A DNA stretch of 64,000 bases from Marvania coccoides (Eukaryota; Chlorophyta; Trebouxiophyceae; Chlorellales; Chlorellaceae): assembly GCA_963854735.1 (NCBI GenBank), contig OY978098.1, positions 496,001-560,000 of the forward strand. The letters run 5' to 3'. The position numbers and the translations under genes were made by a program. The notes below the pieces were generated by a model. That model saw only the letters and a program-made list of their open reading frames with translations, was not told where the DNA came from and ran no database searches. Below are positions 10,901-23,000 of the stretch, piece after piece (within the stretch, counting starts at the first letter, position 1; each line of letters starts with the position of its first letter).

Positions 10901-11891
10901 ATGAGCTCGCTGAGTCCTTTGGAACATACAGCCATCGGGGCATTGGCGGGGCTCACGGAAGTAAGCCTCATGCAGCCCACGGTGGCCCTCAAGAATGCAC
11001 TGCAGGAAGGCAGGGCCCTCCCCCGCACTCCTCTCGCGCTGTACAGAGGCTATGCGGTAAGATCGCATACGAATTATACGTGGGTTGTCGCCTCTTGCAA
11101 CCAACCTTATTTTCTTTTTATCGCAGGTCAGCGCCGGCTCCATGTTTCCCATCACCGCTGTCCAGTTTGGAATGAATAGATACCTGGACCAAGCCTACAT
11201 CAATGCGTTTGGTTCCCGGCCAGGAAACGCAGGTCAGGTGGGGGTGGCGATGGCTGCGGGCTCTACCTCGGCGCTGTTTGGCTGCGCTGCAGAGTTCGTA
11301 ATGATCCAGCAACAAAAGCACGGAAGACCGCTGGGACAAGAAATCAAGACCATCATAACAAACTATGGCCCGCTATCTGTCTATAAAGGCCTGGTGTGTT
11401 CGTTTTTGTGCGTTTCTCGTGCTCCATGCAATCCCTGGACTAAACCAACGTTAAATGTCCTTAAAATGCAGAGTGCAACCATCCTGAGGGAGTCGCTCTA
11501 CACGGGAGGCTACTTGGGGGCGTTGCCCATCATGCAAGCCAAGTTGCAAGAGGTGCCTGCTGTGAGCAGCTTGCCAGGTGGCCCCATGATTGTGTCAGGT
11601 CTTGCTGCTGGCTTGATGGCTGCAGTCACAACGCAGCCTTTTGACACCATCAAGACCCGCATGCAAGCCTTCCCCGACCCCATCGCTAGGCCAGAGTATC
11701 GCAGCCTGGTTTCGACCGCAAGCCACATTGTGAAGGAGGAGGGGGTTGCCACACTGTTTGCTGGCCTGACACCGAGAGCGCTGCGCATTGTGTGTGCAGT
11801 CTTCATTCTCACTGGTACGCGCAACGTGATCATCGATGAGGTGGAGAAGCGGAGGACACCCATTCAGACCCCTCTCGCTTCCCGAAGCTGA
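10901..11891 (+). CDS. Mitochondrial carrier family (SLC25-like) protein
   Basis: Exons are 10901-11056, 11127-11393 and 11472-11891, 280 aa. Three repeats are seen. The third has the textbook signature QPFDTIKTRMQ and ends with LFAGLTPRALRI. The first signature is degenerate (QPTVALKNALQ lacks the acidic residue) and is followed by LYRGYAVSAGSMFPITAVQFG. The second repeat is also divergent (EFVMIQQQKHG). Such carriers move metabolites across the mitochondrial inner membrane; the substrate is not predictable. The second intron (11394-11471, 78 bp) has no stop codon and a length divisible by three, so retaining it would add 26 residues between repeats two and three. Confidence 0.82.
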
Positions 11892-12112
11892 ATGACAGAC
11901 CAGGTCGGACGAAATTTCGCGATTTTTTTTTAGAAGAACGCTGAAAAAAGAAGAGACGTGTTCGCTTCGGTTGTTTTGTTTAATATAGTTTTTTTTGTTA
12001 ACATGGTTATGTGCGGTAGTAATTGAGGAGGTAGCAGGACGCCCGAGCACTTTTCAAAAAGGAATCACTGGCAATCCACCCCATAGTGGTTTAGTTTCCG
12101 CCGGTCTTCAGA

Positions 12113-15100
12113 ATGCAAACAGAGATCTCCACAAACAACGCCTGGGTGGAATCGTATCTCAATGCTCGTGAGTTGCATGTTAAATTCGGCAAAGAGATCG
12201 TTCATTCAATAGCTTCACGATCTCTTGCCCAAGTCCAACCATTTCGTTGCCTTTTAGAACTTGTATTACAGCACAGAAATCGCCACACCAACTTAACGCG
12301 CCATTGATACAAGTCCAATTGATTTTTCTGCAGTTCTCACTTTCGGGCTCAGCAGCGAGTACGCCGGTGCTGCCAAGGAGAGTGGACCAGCTCCAGATGC
12401 TGACAGGGAGCTGTACAGCAGATATTATGTCCAATCCCTTCTAAAGCTAGATGAAGAGAATCTGAAGTATGCGTGGAGCAGGGTGAGTAGTCTTTTTTAT
12501 AAGCGACGCATACGAAACAAACTGGTGCAAAACGCAGGCAGTTGGTCTTTGGGGCCCTTTTAACGCGTGTGTCAACAGCCAAAAACAACCTCCGATGTTT
12601 TCTGTCCTCTTGCTTTTTCTCTGCAGGCTGCCTCTGCCACCAAGTCGGGAGGCGACAAGGACGCCAGGCTGCAGTACTTGTCCTGGCGAATCTGGCACCT
12701 GAAGCGCAAGCACGCAGAGGTTGAGCGCGACCGTCAGCTCCATGTTGAAGCCAACGAAAACCTGCCAGAGGTGCCCCCCTCCCGCTACTACAGCAGCGAT
12801 GACGAGGGCGGCGAATCGCGGGGCCTCAGCAGCCCTGTTACGGGCGGCGTGATGCCTTTTGTGCAGCCCGGCGACCTCGCCCCAGTCCCCAACCTCCGCC
12901 GCCTGTCAGTCAGGGTGAAGCACCACCATCACCAGCAGCAGCAACAGCAGTCTGACGCAGTTGCCGCCGCCACCGCTGCCGCCGCAGCGGGGCTCAGCCC
13001 TGTAGCCCCTGCGGCTGCCACCGCCATCGAGGCCCTCTTTCAAGATTTGATTCTTTCTTCCCACGAGGCCACGCCCATGGCCACACCGTTGGAGCCTCCC
13101 CGCCTGGACAGGCTGTACATTGTGATGATCAGCCTGCACGGATTGGTGCGCGGGGAGCGCATGGAGCTGGGCCGAGACAGCGACACCGGTGGGCAGGTCA
13201 AGTACGTGGTGGAGCTCGCGAGGGCCATGGCGCTGCACCCTGCAGTTTTCCGCGTGGACCTGCTCACGCGGCTGATTCGCGACCCTGGAGTGGACCCCGA
13301 CTACGGCAAAGAAGAAGAGTGCCTGGCGAAGGGGCGTGGGGATCTGGGCGGTGCGTACATTGTGCGACTGCCCTGCGGCCCCGTTAACAAGTACATTCAC
13401 AAAGAGGAGCTGTGGCCCCACGTGCGCGAGTTTGCGGACAACGGGCTGGCGCACGTGTCGAAGACGCTGCGTGCGCTGTCTGAAACGGGGCGGCGGTGTG
13501 AGCTGTACTGCGTGCACGGGCACTATGCTGATGCCGGTGAGGCAGCGGTGCTCATGTGCTGCACGCTGGGCGCGCCCATGGCGATGACGGGGCACAGCCT
13601 GGGGCGCAACAAGCTGGAGCACCTGCTGGGGAGCGGCACGATGACTCGCGCCGAGATTGAGGCCACCTACGCCATCTCTCGCAGGATTGAGGCGGAGGAG
13701 CGGTGCCTGGACGTGGCCACCATGGTGTACACCTCGACGCAGCAGGAGATAGAGGAGCAGTGGGGGCTGTACGATGGGTACAACCCCGCCCTGGCGCGCG
13801 TGCTGCGGTTCAGGCGCTCGTTTGGCAGGGCGATGCCGTTCATGAAGGTGATCATAGTAGGAGTCAGGCATACCAAGATGTTGAAAATTATTTTTGGATG
13901 AAATGATGCATTGTATCTGGACAAGATTTTCTCTATCCACTATTCAGGGCTAAAAAAAGCTTAACGAAAATAACCAACGCGTCGCTCAATTCATCCTTTT
14001 TTTTAATTATAGGTGTCTCCCCCTGGGCTCGATTTCTCCAACCTCAAGGTGACCATGCCGCAGGACCCCGTGCTCAAAGAGTTTGAGGACCAGCGCGTGG
14101 CCCTTGAGAAAGTAGAGTTTGCGCCACTCTCGACCAGCGTGCCCCCCTCCCCCCTGGGCGCAACTGCAGCCTTTAGAAAGCAGGGCTCTTCCACCCCCGA
14201 CGCGAGCACCAAGCCCCCCCGGGTCGGTGCCCTGATGGGGCAGTCGCCTCCCACCTGTTCTTCGCCAGTGGAGAGCCCGCAGCCGCCGCCGCCGCCTCCC
14301 CGCGCGGACATCATCCCCCACGGGCCTCCCATCTGGCAGGAGATTGCGCGCTTCCTGCGCAACCCGCTGAAGCCTGCGATTTTGGCGATGTCGCGGCCTG
14401 ACACCAAGAAGAACATCACGACGCTAGTCAAGGCGTTCGGGGAGCACGCGATGCTGCGGGAGCTGGCCAACCTGGTGCTCGTCATGGTGAGAAGCCGGCA
14501 TTTTGTTTCACTTTTTCTCATTCTCTTCTGCTTTTATCCCCCACCTCTTTGAATTTTGAAAATCTCGTGTGTGTCGTTTTGCACCTCTTTTCCTCAAATA
14601 AATATAATTTTGTTGCTAAGCTGTATTTTCTATTCTTTACTTTCGCCAATGGCCTACTCAACCCAATTATTATATTTTAAAACATTGCAGGGCAACCGTG
14701 ACAACATCGACTCAATGGCGGCCTCCTCCCAAAAGGTGCTGACGCAGGTGCTCAAGCTGGTAGACGCCCACGACCTGTACGGCTCCGTCGCCTACCCCAA
14801 ACACCACACCCAGGCCGATATTTCCGATATCTACCTCTTTGCTCGGGAGACGCGCGGTGTGTTTGTCAACATCGCCCTGCAGGAGCCTTTCGGCCTCACC
14901 GTCATCGAGGCGGCGGCGCACGGCGTGCCCACGGTGGCCACTTGCAACGGCGGACCGGTGGACATCATGGCCACCCTGCATCACGGCGTTGTGGTCGATC
15001 CCACTGACAGCGACGCTGTGGCCGCTGCGCTGCTCAGCATTCTGACTGCACCGTCTACCTGGAGCACCATGTCGACGTGTGGGGTGGACAACATCATGGC

Positions 15101-16499
15101 CTACTCGTGGCCGGCGCACTGTAAGCGATACATGGAAGCTATGGACCTGGAAAGGCGGTTTGTTCGCGGGCTGTTCAACCGAAAACCGGAGCGTGGGGCT
15201 GGTGGTATGTTGGAGCGGCGGCTGTCGCGGCTGGACCTGCTGGGTATTGTGGACGCTGACGTTTCGGCGCCCATGGGGAGCCCCAGCCACGCTGCGATGG
15301 AGATGCAGCGCCAATTCAGCACTCCGGGTGACTTGACCCCGGTGGCGATGCTCTCCGGGGGGGCCAACAGCCCTGTGGTGATGCGGCGCCCCAGCGGGCT
15401 CACCACCGACGACCTGGACGTGCTGCACAGCCTGCAGACGGAGTCGCTGGCGCGGAGGATCGGCCGCAGCGCAGAAGTCGCCGCAAAGTCACGGCGGGCG
15501 TTTGTGGTGGTGCCCCTGGACTCGGACAAGGTGGTGGGGCGGGTGATGGGAGTGCTGGCGCAGCTGCTGAAGAGCTTGGAGGCTGTTGGGCTGACAGACA
15601 GCGTAGGGGTCGGCGTGCTCAGCATGCTGGGCTTCGATTCGACGCACGAGTCCCTGCACGCGGCCGGGGTGGACCCTTCTGCCATTGATTTCGCGGTGTG
15701 CAACAGCGGAGCTGACGTGTGGCTGCGGCATGAGAGCGGGCGGTGGGAAGCAGACGATGATTACGAGAGTCGCATCGATTTCCACTGGGACCGGATTTCG
15801 CTGCACCGCATGCTGAAAAAGATCGTCAGCGAACCGGTGGGCGACCACCGCCGCCTGCCGCGCTTGAAAGAGCTGCTGTACACCGTGGCAGAGGCCCCGG
15901 AAGCTGGCGTGCACCCGCGGCACATTTGCATGGAGCTCGACCCCGAAACGCAGGGCATTCTGGCAGCGGGCATGGGCCCCAAGGCGCGCACCGCCGGCGG
16001 GGTGAGGCTGGCAGCGGCCGTAGCCGAGCGGCTGAAGCGTCGCCTGCGCACCAAGGGTTTCCGCGCCAGCTACACCCTGCAGTTTGTGCCCCAGGAGGAC
16101 GCGGAGCACAAGCACCTGGCAGTGATGCACATCACGCCGCTGCGGGCCACCCGTCCGCTGGCGCTGCGCGCTGTGATGGAGCGCATTGGTCTGCCTATGA
16201 ATGCGGTCACCATGGTGGTGATGCCGCCCGAGATGCGAAACGGAGATGAGCTGGCCACCGCGGTGCTGGGGCCTGCCACCAGCGACATGCACGACATGGT
16301 GGCTGGGGCGCAACGCGTGCTGGTGGTGCGGCCGAAGGGCGAAGCGGCGACGACTTTTGGCGGCGACTTGGCTGCTGACCTGGGGACCCCGCTGGCGCCC
16401 TACCGGGACATGACCCGCGTGGAGGTGGTGGACTTTGAAGCGGCGGGCGAGGCGCTGGTGGCTGGGATGAAAGACAAGAAAGAAAATGGATCCTTCTGA
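12113..16499 (+). CDS. SPS: Sucrose-phosphate synthase
   Basis: Exons are 12113-12167, 12334-12482, 12627-13847, 14013-14486 and 14691-16499, 1235 aa. It makes sucrose-6-phosphate from UDP-glucose and fructose-6-phosphate in the cytosol. The N-terminus ([12 protein letters not shown]) and the [18 protein letters not shown] segment match plant SPS. The GT-B core has [22 protein letters not shown], the [10 protein letters not shown] loop, [12 protein letters not shown], and the EPFGLTVIE donor-site motif. The C-terminal 330 residues are a sucrose-phosphatase-like HAD domain whose nucleophile motif is lost (VVVPLDSDK instead of DxDxT), as in plant SPS, so it is probably non-catalytic. Oddities are a His4-Gln6 run, an Ala-rich run, and a Pro/Ser-rich insert of about 90 residues in exon 4. 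The length is slightly above plant enzymes because of these inserts. Confidence 0.95.
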
Positions 16500-16941
16500 A
16501 TAACTAATTACTAGTAGAGATTATGCATATGCATGGAAATTTTGTTTGTTTTCGCTCTTTGTTTTTCCTGGTGCAAATGGGTGCATTTGGCACATGTGGC
16601 GCCAGTTTCGAATTTCTTCTTTTCTTCTGATGTTTTATTTTCTTCTGGCGTGTGTGATTAAGTGTATATTGATTGTAATAAAGTGAAAGTGTCAGTTCAC
16701 AGCATGGGGCAACGGCGGCAGGATTTTTTGCGCCACCAAGCTGATATGGGGGGGCAGAGACTTCCCATCGGCTCCATCAGGCCCGGCATTGGCATCTCTT
16801 GAAATGCAATGACCTTCCCTCTTACAATAAATGACAAATGTGGCATGAGGCCGTCGTATCCTTTCCAACTACAGTTTGACTTTGGTTTTGCTCCTCCTCG
16901 CTCGCAGAATTAATTAAATTCGGATTTATAAATTGAGAAAT
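16500..16941. other. Intergenic region with SPS 3' flank
   Basis: This 442 bp spacer has a TGTAA pentamer at 16674-16678 followed by ATAAAG. That is a plausible polyadenylation signal in green algae and sits about 175 bp after the SPS stop. No gene is seen. Confidence 0.4.
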
Positions 16942-17869
16942 ATGGCGATGTCGAGGCGTCGGGTTCTGGATCTACAGCCGCAGCTTTTGCGAGCAGCAGC
17001 CTTCTGGCAAAAGGCTGGTTATTCATCTTCCTCTGCAGAGAGCAGGCCTGTGACATGGGTGTTTTTGGGCCCTCCTGTGAGGCTACTCTTCAATTAATGC
17101 GTCACATTCACCCTGCTGCTTCCCCAAAGTGAACACAGTCGATGCATCTTGCAATCTCAACACAACTTCCCTTCTCTCAACTCAACAGGGCGTGGGTAAG
17201 GGGACCTACTCCACCCGAGTGGCCGACAACTTTGGCTTCTGCCACATCGCAACGGGCGACCTGGTGCGCGAGGAGATCAAAAAGGGGAACGCCCTCGGGC
17301 GGGAGATGGCTGAGGTGGTAAACAGCGGCCACCTGCTGTCTGATGCGATGATTTTACGCGTCATTCGGGAGCGTTTCATGAGCGCTGCCGCCTCTGGGGT
17401 CGACAAATTCCTCCTGGACGGTTTTCCACGCTCTGTGCCTCAAGCGGCGGCCCTGGAGGAGGTAGCTGATGTGCAGCTGGCGTTAAATTTGGACCTGCGA
17501 GAGGAGGTACTGGTGGAAAAGTGCATGGGCCGGCGGATGTGCAGCAAGTGCGGCGGAAACTACAACATCGCCGACATTAAACTGGAAGCCAGCAACGGCC
17601 GGCCAGCAATCATTATGCCGCCGCTCAGCCCGCCAGAGAAATGTGTGACGCACATGGAAACGCGAGGAGACGACACTGAGCAGACGATCTTGCGCCGCCT
17701 TGAGGTATACAAGGCAGGGGCTAAGCCAGTGGAGGATTTCTACAGGGAGCGGGGCACTCTGGTGGACTTTGAGATCACAGCTGGCATCCCGGAAACCTTG
17801 CCCGGGCTGCTTGATATTTTGACGCCCTATCACCAAGCTGGCACCCAGGCAAAAGCAGCTGAAGCATAA
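16942..17869 (+). CDS. Adenylate kinase, organelle-targeted long form
   Basis: Exons are 16942-17076 and 17189-17869, 271 aa. The 112 bp intron splits the P-loop exactly (GGC CCT CCT|GTGAGG ... CAACAG|GGC GTG GGT), giving GPPGVGKGT. ATG 16942 supplies an Arg/Ser-rich presequence of about 36 residues (MAMSRRRVLDLQPQ...), fitting mitochondrial or plastid import. Core motifs are the AMP-binding ATGDLVREEI, FLLDGFPRS, a LID domain starting GRRMCSKCGG (with a further Cys later, so possibly zinc-stabilised) and the DDTEQTILRRLEVY helix. It interconverts ATP, AMP and ADP. The length and LID match plant mitochondrial/plastid adenylate kinases. Confidence 0.93.
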
Positions 17870-17994
17870 TTTGTATTCGTCAAAATTCATCCTTAATTGA
17901 TTGACCTTTCTTTAACCATTTAAATTGATACAATGCACACAATACATTCATACATGTATCCTCCTATTGTACATAGCAGCCTTATCTCCACCAT

Positions 17995-19720
17995 TTATAC
18001 AAAGCCCAGCTTCCTCTTAACTTCTTTGATTTTGTCTCGAATCTGGTTATGTGTCTCTGCCGCTGCCACAATCTCCCTCTTCTTGGCGTCTTTCATCAGC
18101 AACGCCCCCAGCCCCTCAGCGTACGTCGCCACCTGCTTGAACAACTCTTCGCTCTCGAAATTTTTGTAGAGCACACCAGCAGACGCACCCAGGCGCTGCA
18201 GCTCTCTGTGCCACAGCCTGATCTGGTCTGCTACCACTCCAGGGACAACTGGCACACGAGATGCAACCCTGCATGCAATAAAAATGAATGTTTGAAAAAA
18301 AAAAATAATTAACGCAGATCAAAAAGAGAGCGCCGTGCAGCTCGGCCTTTTTGCTTACCTTGGGTGCGCGTGTTGGCGCAAGTAGCCCACGATTTGCTCC
18401 GAGCTGACCCCATTCTCCAGCGACCCCATGGCGCTCTCCCTGGTGATGGTGCCCACAAACAGGTTGGGCAGCAGCACGTCGCAGCGCACAAACAGACGCA
18501 GGATGGCTTGGCGGATGGGGGAAGAGGTGTAGGCATACACCCTGAGCGATAAAAAGACCGAAAAGAAAAGGAGGGTAAAATAAAGCAATCCATGTGATTG
18601 AAAATGATCTAAAAAAACACTCCAAAATATATATAATGATGAATGTCTTACCTGGAGTTGGTTTCCACTATCACGAAGCCGTCTTCCTGCGTGGCGGGGC
18701 TGGAGGCAGACCCGCTGGTCATCAGCACCGCCAGCCGCGTGGGCCGCAGCCAAAAGTCCTTTCCTACTCGGAATGCTGCCAGCACGCCCAACTGCACCAT
18801 GTGCCCCGCTATGTCGTGCTGCAGGGGGCTCAACCCCGAGGCGCGCAGCGGGCACTCGCCCTGAAACCCCAGCTGCAGCAAAAATCCTAAAACTGAGGAC
18901 AGTTCTGCGGAGGACTGCCGCTCCGCCCTTGCGATGTATTCCTTGAGAATCTGCCATAGCTGGGTGTAGGTGTTTGACAGCAGGAATTGGAAGCCGGATT
19001 GGGTGACGGAGCGGTGGTCACCCGTGCCGTCCACCACGCCAGCCGACAGCAGCAGATCTTCAAGATTCAAAGGGGCGGAGGGTTGAAAATCAGAGGCGGG
19101 AGAGGGAGGGGGTCCTCCGCCCACGGCAAACAGCAGCAGGACCTGCAATTTTGATTAAAATGCAAGGTTATATATACAAACTATTCTATACATTTTTTTT
19201 TCCCAGAGATATTTTCTTGCACACCTCCCACTGCTCTGCTGCAAAACCGTCCACTGCTTCCTTTGTGGGTGCTGCCACAGCCACCTCCTCAGGCACCGCC
19301 TCGATGAGCTGCGCCACCCCAGAGCACACCGTGCTGCGCATGTGCTGCTTGAAGGACTTGCCCAGGCTGTATGCGGGCCCCATGGCCTTGCCGGCAGCAG
19401 GAGATAGAAGCTGTAGCCGGGTCAGGGTCTCAATCGCCGCCCAGTGCTTGCTCTGCGCCGATGGTTTGGGCCACGAGGTGACCACCGCTGCAACGAAGCG
19501 CCAATTTTCAAAAGTGATCAGAAGATTATAAAGGGGAAGCGAGCAATGGACGGTTGAATTCACCTTCGGGCAAGCTTGCTTCTGTGTAGATAAATCGCAC
19601 AACATAAAACTTGGCCAGTTGTGGCAGGGAGCGGAAAATAGCCAGACATGTGAATGGGTTTTCATACAAGCGTGCGATTTTTATTGGTGGCAGCGAGGCC
19701 ACATAGTCAATGAGATCCAT
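17995..19720 (-). CDS. TFB2: TFIIH core subunit p52 / Tfb2 (GTF2H4)
   Basis: Exons are 19720-19564, 19487-19225, 19142-18652, 18541-18359 and 18268-17995; all junctions are GT-AG and in phase, about 455 aa. It is the XPB-anchoring subunit of TFIIH, used in RNA polymerase II initiation and nucleotide excision repair. Diagnostic blocks are the N-terminal LYENPFTCLAIFRSLPQLAKF, the QWEV segment, a winged-helix core with NTYTQLWQILKEYI, the VETNSRVYAYT block, and the C-terminal VVADQIRLWHRELQRL with GALLMKDAKKREIV, matching human p52. The start is the only ATG ahead of conserved sequence. It converges with adenylate kinase (125 bp apart) and diverges from TOR. Confidence 0.92.
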
Positions 19721-20067
19721 AGGACCGATCCCTAATTTTATATGACATTAATAACGTTTCCCATGCCCGAAAGGGCGAAATGGAAAACGTGATGTTCCAA
19801 AATGAAAGGATTTCCGCATTTCTGCCGCTCCAAAAGTCCCCACCGACCATCGATATTTCAATTTTACATGATGATCTATTATATGCTGAATTTGTAAGAT
19901 CATCTGGTTTGTTGTAAAATAATAACATGGGGTTAATAATTGAGGGTCTCACCCGTTTGGCCCCCTCACTCCCGCTGTTCGCATAAAAGCTAGGTTGAAC
20001 GTGACGCATGAATTAATTGTGAGGAGAGCACAGAGCACAGAGCTCGCATAGTTGGGACTCGAAAAAA
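19721..20067. promoter_or_regulatory. Shared promoter between TFIIH p52 and TOR
   Basis: A 347 bp AT-rich region lies between two head-to-head starts. No named element is seen. Confidence 0.4.
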
Positions 20068-23000
20068 ATGGCAGCAACATCTTTGGCAGGGCTTCCTTCG
20101 ACTGCCTCCCAGCAGCGGCTCCTCGTGAAAGCGGACACCATGTCCCGCATTTTTCGAGACATGTGCAGACGAGGTAAGACATCTTCGAGGGCTCTCCCCC
20201 TAGAATTTTTCACTTTGGCGGTCGGCGAGGGCGGTCCAATTTGAGAGGAATTACAATCTTATCACTCTCCTGTTCGCCCGTAGGCATTTTGGAGCGCGGC
20301 GAAGACCATGTGCTGCGCGACTTTGTCGACGCTGAGAGCCGCAGCTACTCTGGGGAGCGCTTCAATCGTTTCGTCACCGAACTCTTCTCTCGAGTCAAAG
20401 CGCTGGTCCAGAGGTGAGGAGTGAAGTCCCAACCAATTGTTCTCAACAAAATCAACAAAATCTCCCATTTGTGTCATCTAATTTGTTCTTCTTCTTTAAA
20501 AAATTGTGCAGTCCTGACCCTTCTGAGCGGCTGGCAGGTGTGGTAGCGATCGACGAACTGGCAGGCACAAAATCGTTTGCGGAGTCTGTCAGCCGCCTGT
20601 CCGACCTGGTCCGCATCGTGATGGACGCATTTGGGGGCGGCACAGACCCTGCCACGATGGAATTTGCAGCATCGACGCTCGGAAGGCTGGTACGTGCCGG
20701 CGGAGCTTCCCTGTCGGATGTGGTGGAGGAGCAGGTCAAGCGAGGTCTGCACTGGCTGGCAGCACCGCGGCAGGAGCACGCCCGCCTGGCTGGCGTGATT
20801 GTGCTGCAGGAGTTGGCCAACGCTGCGCCTGCTGTGTTCAACGTCCACGTGAGGTCGTTTATCGAGGTCATATGGAACCCGCTGCGCGACCCAAAGCCCA
20901 ACGTGCGGGAGGCGGCTGTTGCGGCGCTGCGGGCGTGCCTGGTGCTCGTGGAGAAGCGCGAGACGAGGTACCGCGTTCAGTGGTACTACCGCCTGTTTGA
21001 GGAGACGCAGCGCGGACTGACGAGGGTCACGTCGGTGGAGACGGTGCACGGGTCGCTGCTGGCGCTGGGCGAGCTGCTGCGGCACACCGGAGAGTTTATG
21101 TTGGCGCGGTACCGGGAGGTCTGCGAAACTGTACTGCGCTTCAGGGACAGCAAGGAGAAGCTCATCCGGCGGGCGGTCATCACGCTGCTGCCGCGCCTGG
21201 CCGCGTTTGCGCCTGATCGGTTTGTACGGTCGTACCTGAAGCAAGCCACCGAGCACCTCCTCAGCGTGCTTTCAAACCCCACAGAGCGAGGGGCAGGCTT
21301 CGTGGCGGTGGCCGAAATGGCGTCGGCGTTGGCTGACGCCAAAGTGGCGCACTACATGAAGACGCCTGACGATTTTTTGCGTCCGATCGCTGCCCAAATT
21401 TGCGAGGCATTGCTGTCTCGCATGCGGGGCAAGGGGCAGTGCTCTGAGGCGCTGGAGTGCGCGGGCACGCTGTGTGTGGCCCTGCGCACCGACTGGCAGC
21501 CCCATATGGCGCAGCTCTTGGAACCTGCGCTGGGCACCGGCCTCTCGCCTTCGTTGGTTCAAGCGCTGCACCAAGCGGTGGAATCTCTGCCCGACCTCTT
21601 GCCGCGCGTGCAACGCGCGCTGTTGGATCTGCTGTCGCTGGTGCTGGCGCGCCGGCCCTACAACCCTGCCGCCACGTCTGCAGCGACGGTGGCAGCGCTG
21701 CAGGCAGCACTGGCGGCAGGGGACCTGCAGGGCCCTCCACTGACGCGGCTGGCGTTGAAGACGCTGGGCATGTTCAACCTGGTGCCCCACTCGCTGCTGG
21801 AGTTTGTTAGGGACTACGTGATGCCGTATTTGGATGATCCCGAGCCTTCTACCCGCCGGGCAGCTGCGCTGGCTGCGTGTTGCGTGGTGGAGCGCCATGT
21901 GCAATACTCGCGCTCTCACGAGACTTACCTCCCCACTGCGCAGCGCCGCTGCATAGATGGCATTGTGAATCGGCTGCTTGCGGCAGCGGTGGCAGACACA
22001 TCTGTGGGGGTCAGGCGCACTGTTCTGGAGTCTCTTGCGGGCGGTGGCGCGCTAGACAGCCATCTGGCGCAGGCGGAGAGCTTGCGCAGCTTGTTTGTGT
22101 CGCTGAATGACGAGAGTCCTGTGGTGCGTTCTCTAGGAATTCAGCTGGCAGGGCATTTGAGGGACGTTAACCCGGCCTACGTGGGCCCGGCACTGCGGCG
22201 CCACCTGCTGCAGCTCCTCAGCGACATGGACCACTCCCCAGACTCCAGGCAACGAGAAGATAGCGCCAAGCTGCTGGGCGTTCTCGTTCGCGCTGCACAC
22301 AAGCTGGTGGCACCCTACACCTCCGCCATCATGCGCGCGCTCTTGGCCAAGCTCAAGGCCGCTGCCCCGGGCACAACGCCCTCCTCAACCACAGCTTCGG
22401 TCCCTGGCGGCTCTACCTCTGCCAGCTCCGCCCCTGCCACCTCAGGCGCTCAAAACTCCGAGGAGGGGCTGCACATCGCCGTGCTGGACACCCTGGGGGA
22501 GCTTGCGGGCGTGGCCGGTGAAGCTCTGAAGGGGGAGGTCCCGGAAATGCTGCCGTTGATAATCGAAGCGTTGGGCGACACCAGCAGCCCCACAAAACGG
22601 CTGGTGGCGGCGCGAACGCTGGGGCGGGTAGTGGAAAACACTGGGTTTGCGGTGGTGCCGTACATGGACTACCCTCCGCTGCTGGGGATGCTGCTTCGCA
22701 TGCTGGGCGAGGGCGGCGTTGCCACTCGCCGCGAAGTCAGCCGCGTGCTGGGCATCATTGGCGCCCTGGACCCGCACATCCACAAGCTCAATCTCGCAGA
22801 GCTGCAGGGAGAGGGGAGGCTGGAACGGGAGGGTGTGCGGCCGCAGTTTCCTGGGCGGCCGCCGCCAGGCGCTGAGCTGGGCACGCTGCTGCCGGGGCTG
22901 GACGGTGGGGGAGGGGCCTACCTGGACCTGCTCCCTTCCTCCGGCATGGTGACGTCATCAGAGGATTACTATCCCACGGTTGCTATCAACGCTTTGATGC

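Noticed and set aside
12906..13940. 344-codon minus-strand frame
   Set aside because: Antisense of the sucrose-phosphate synthase exon; His/Gln-rich only because of GC-rich codons.
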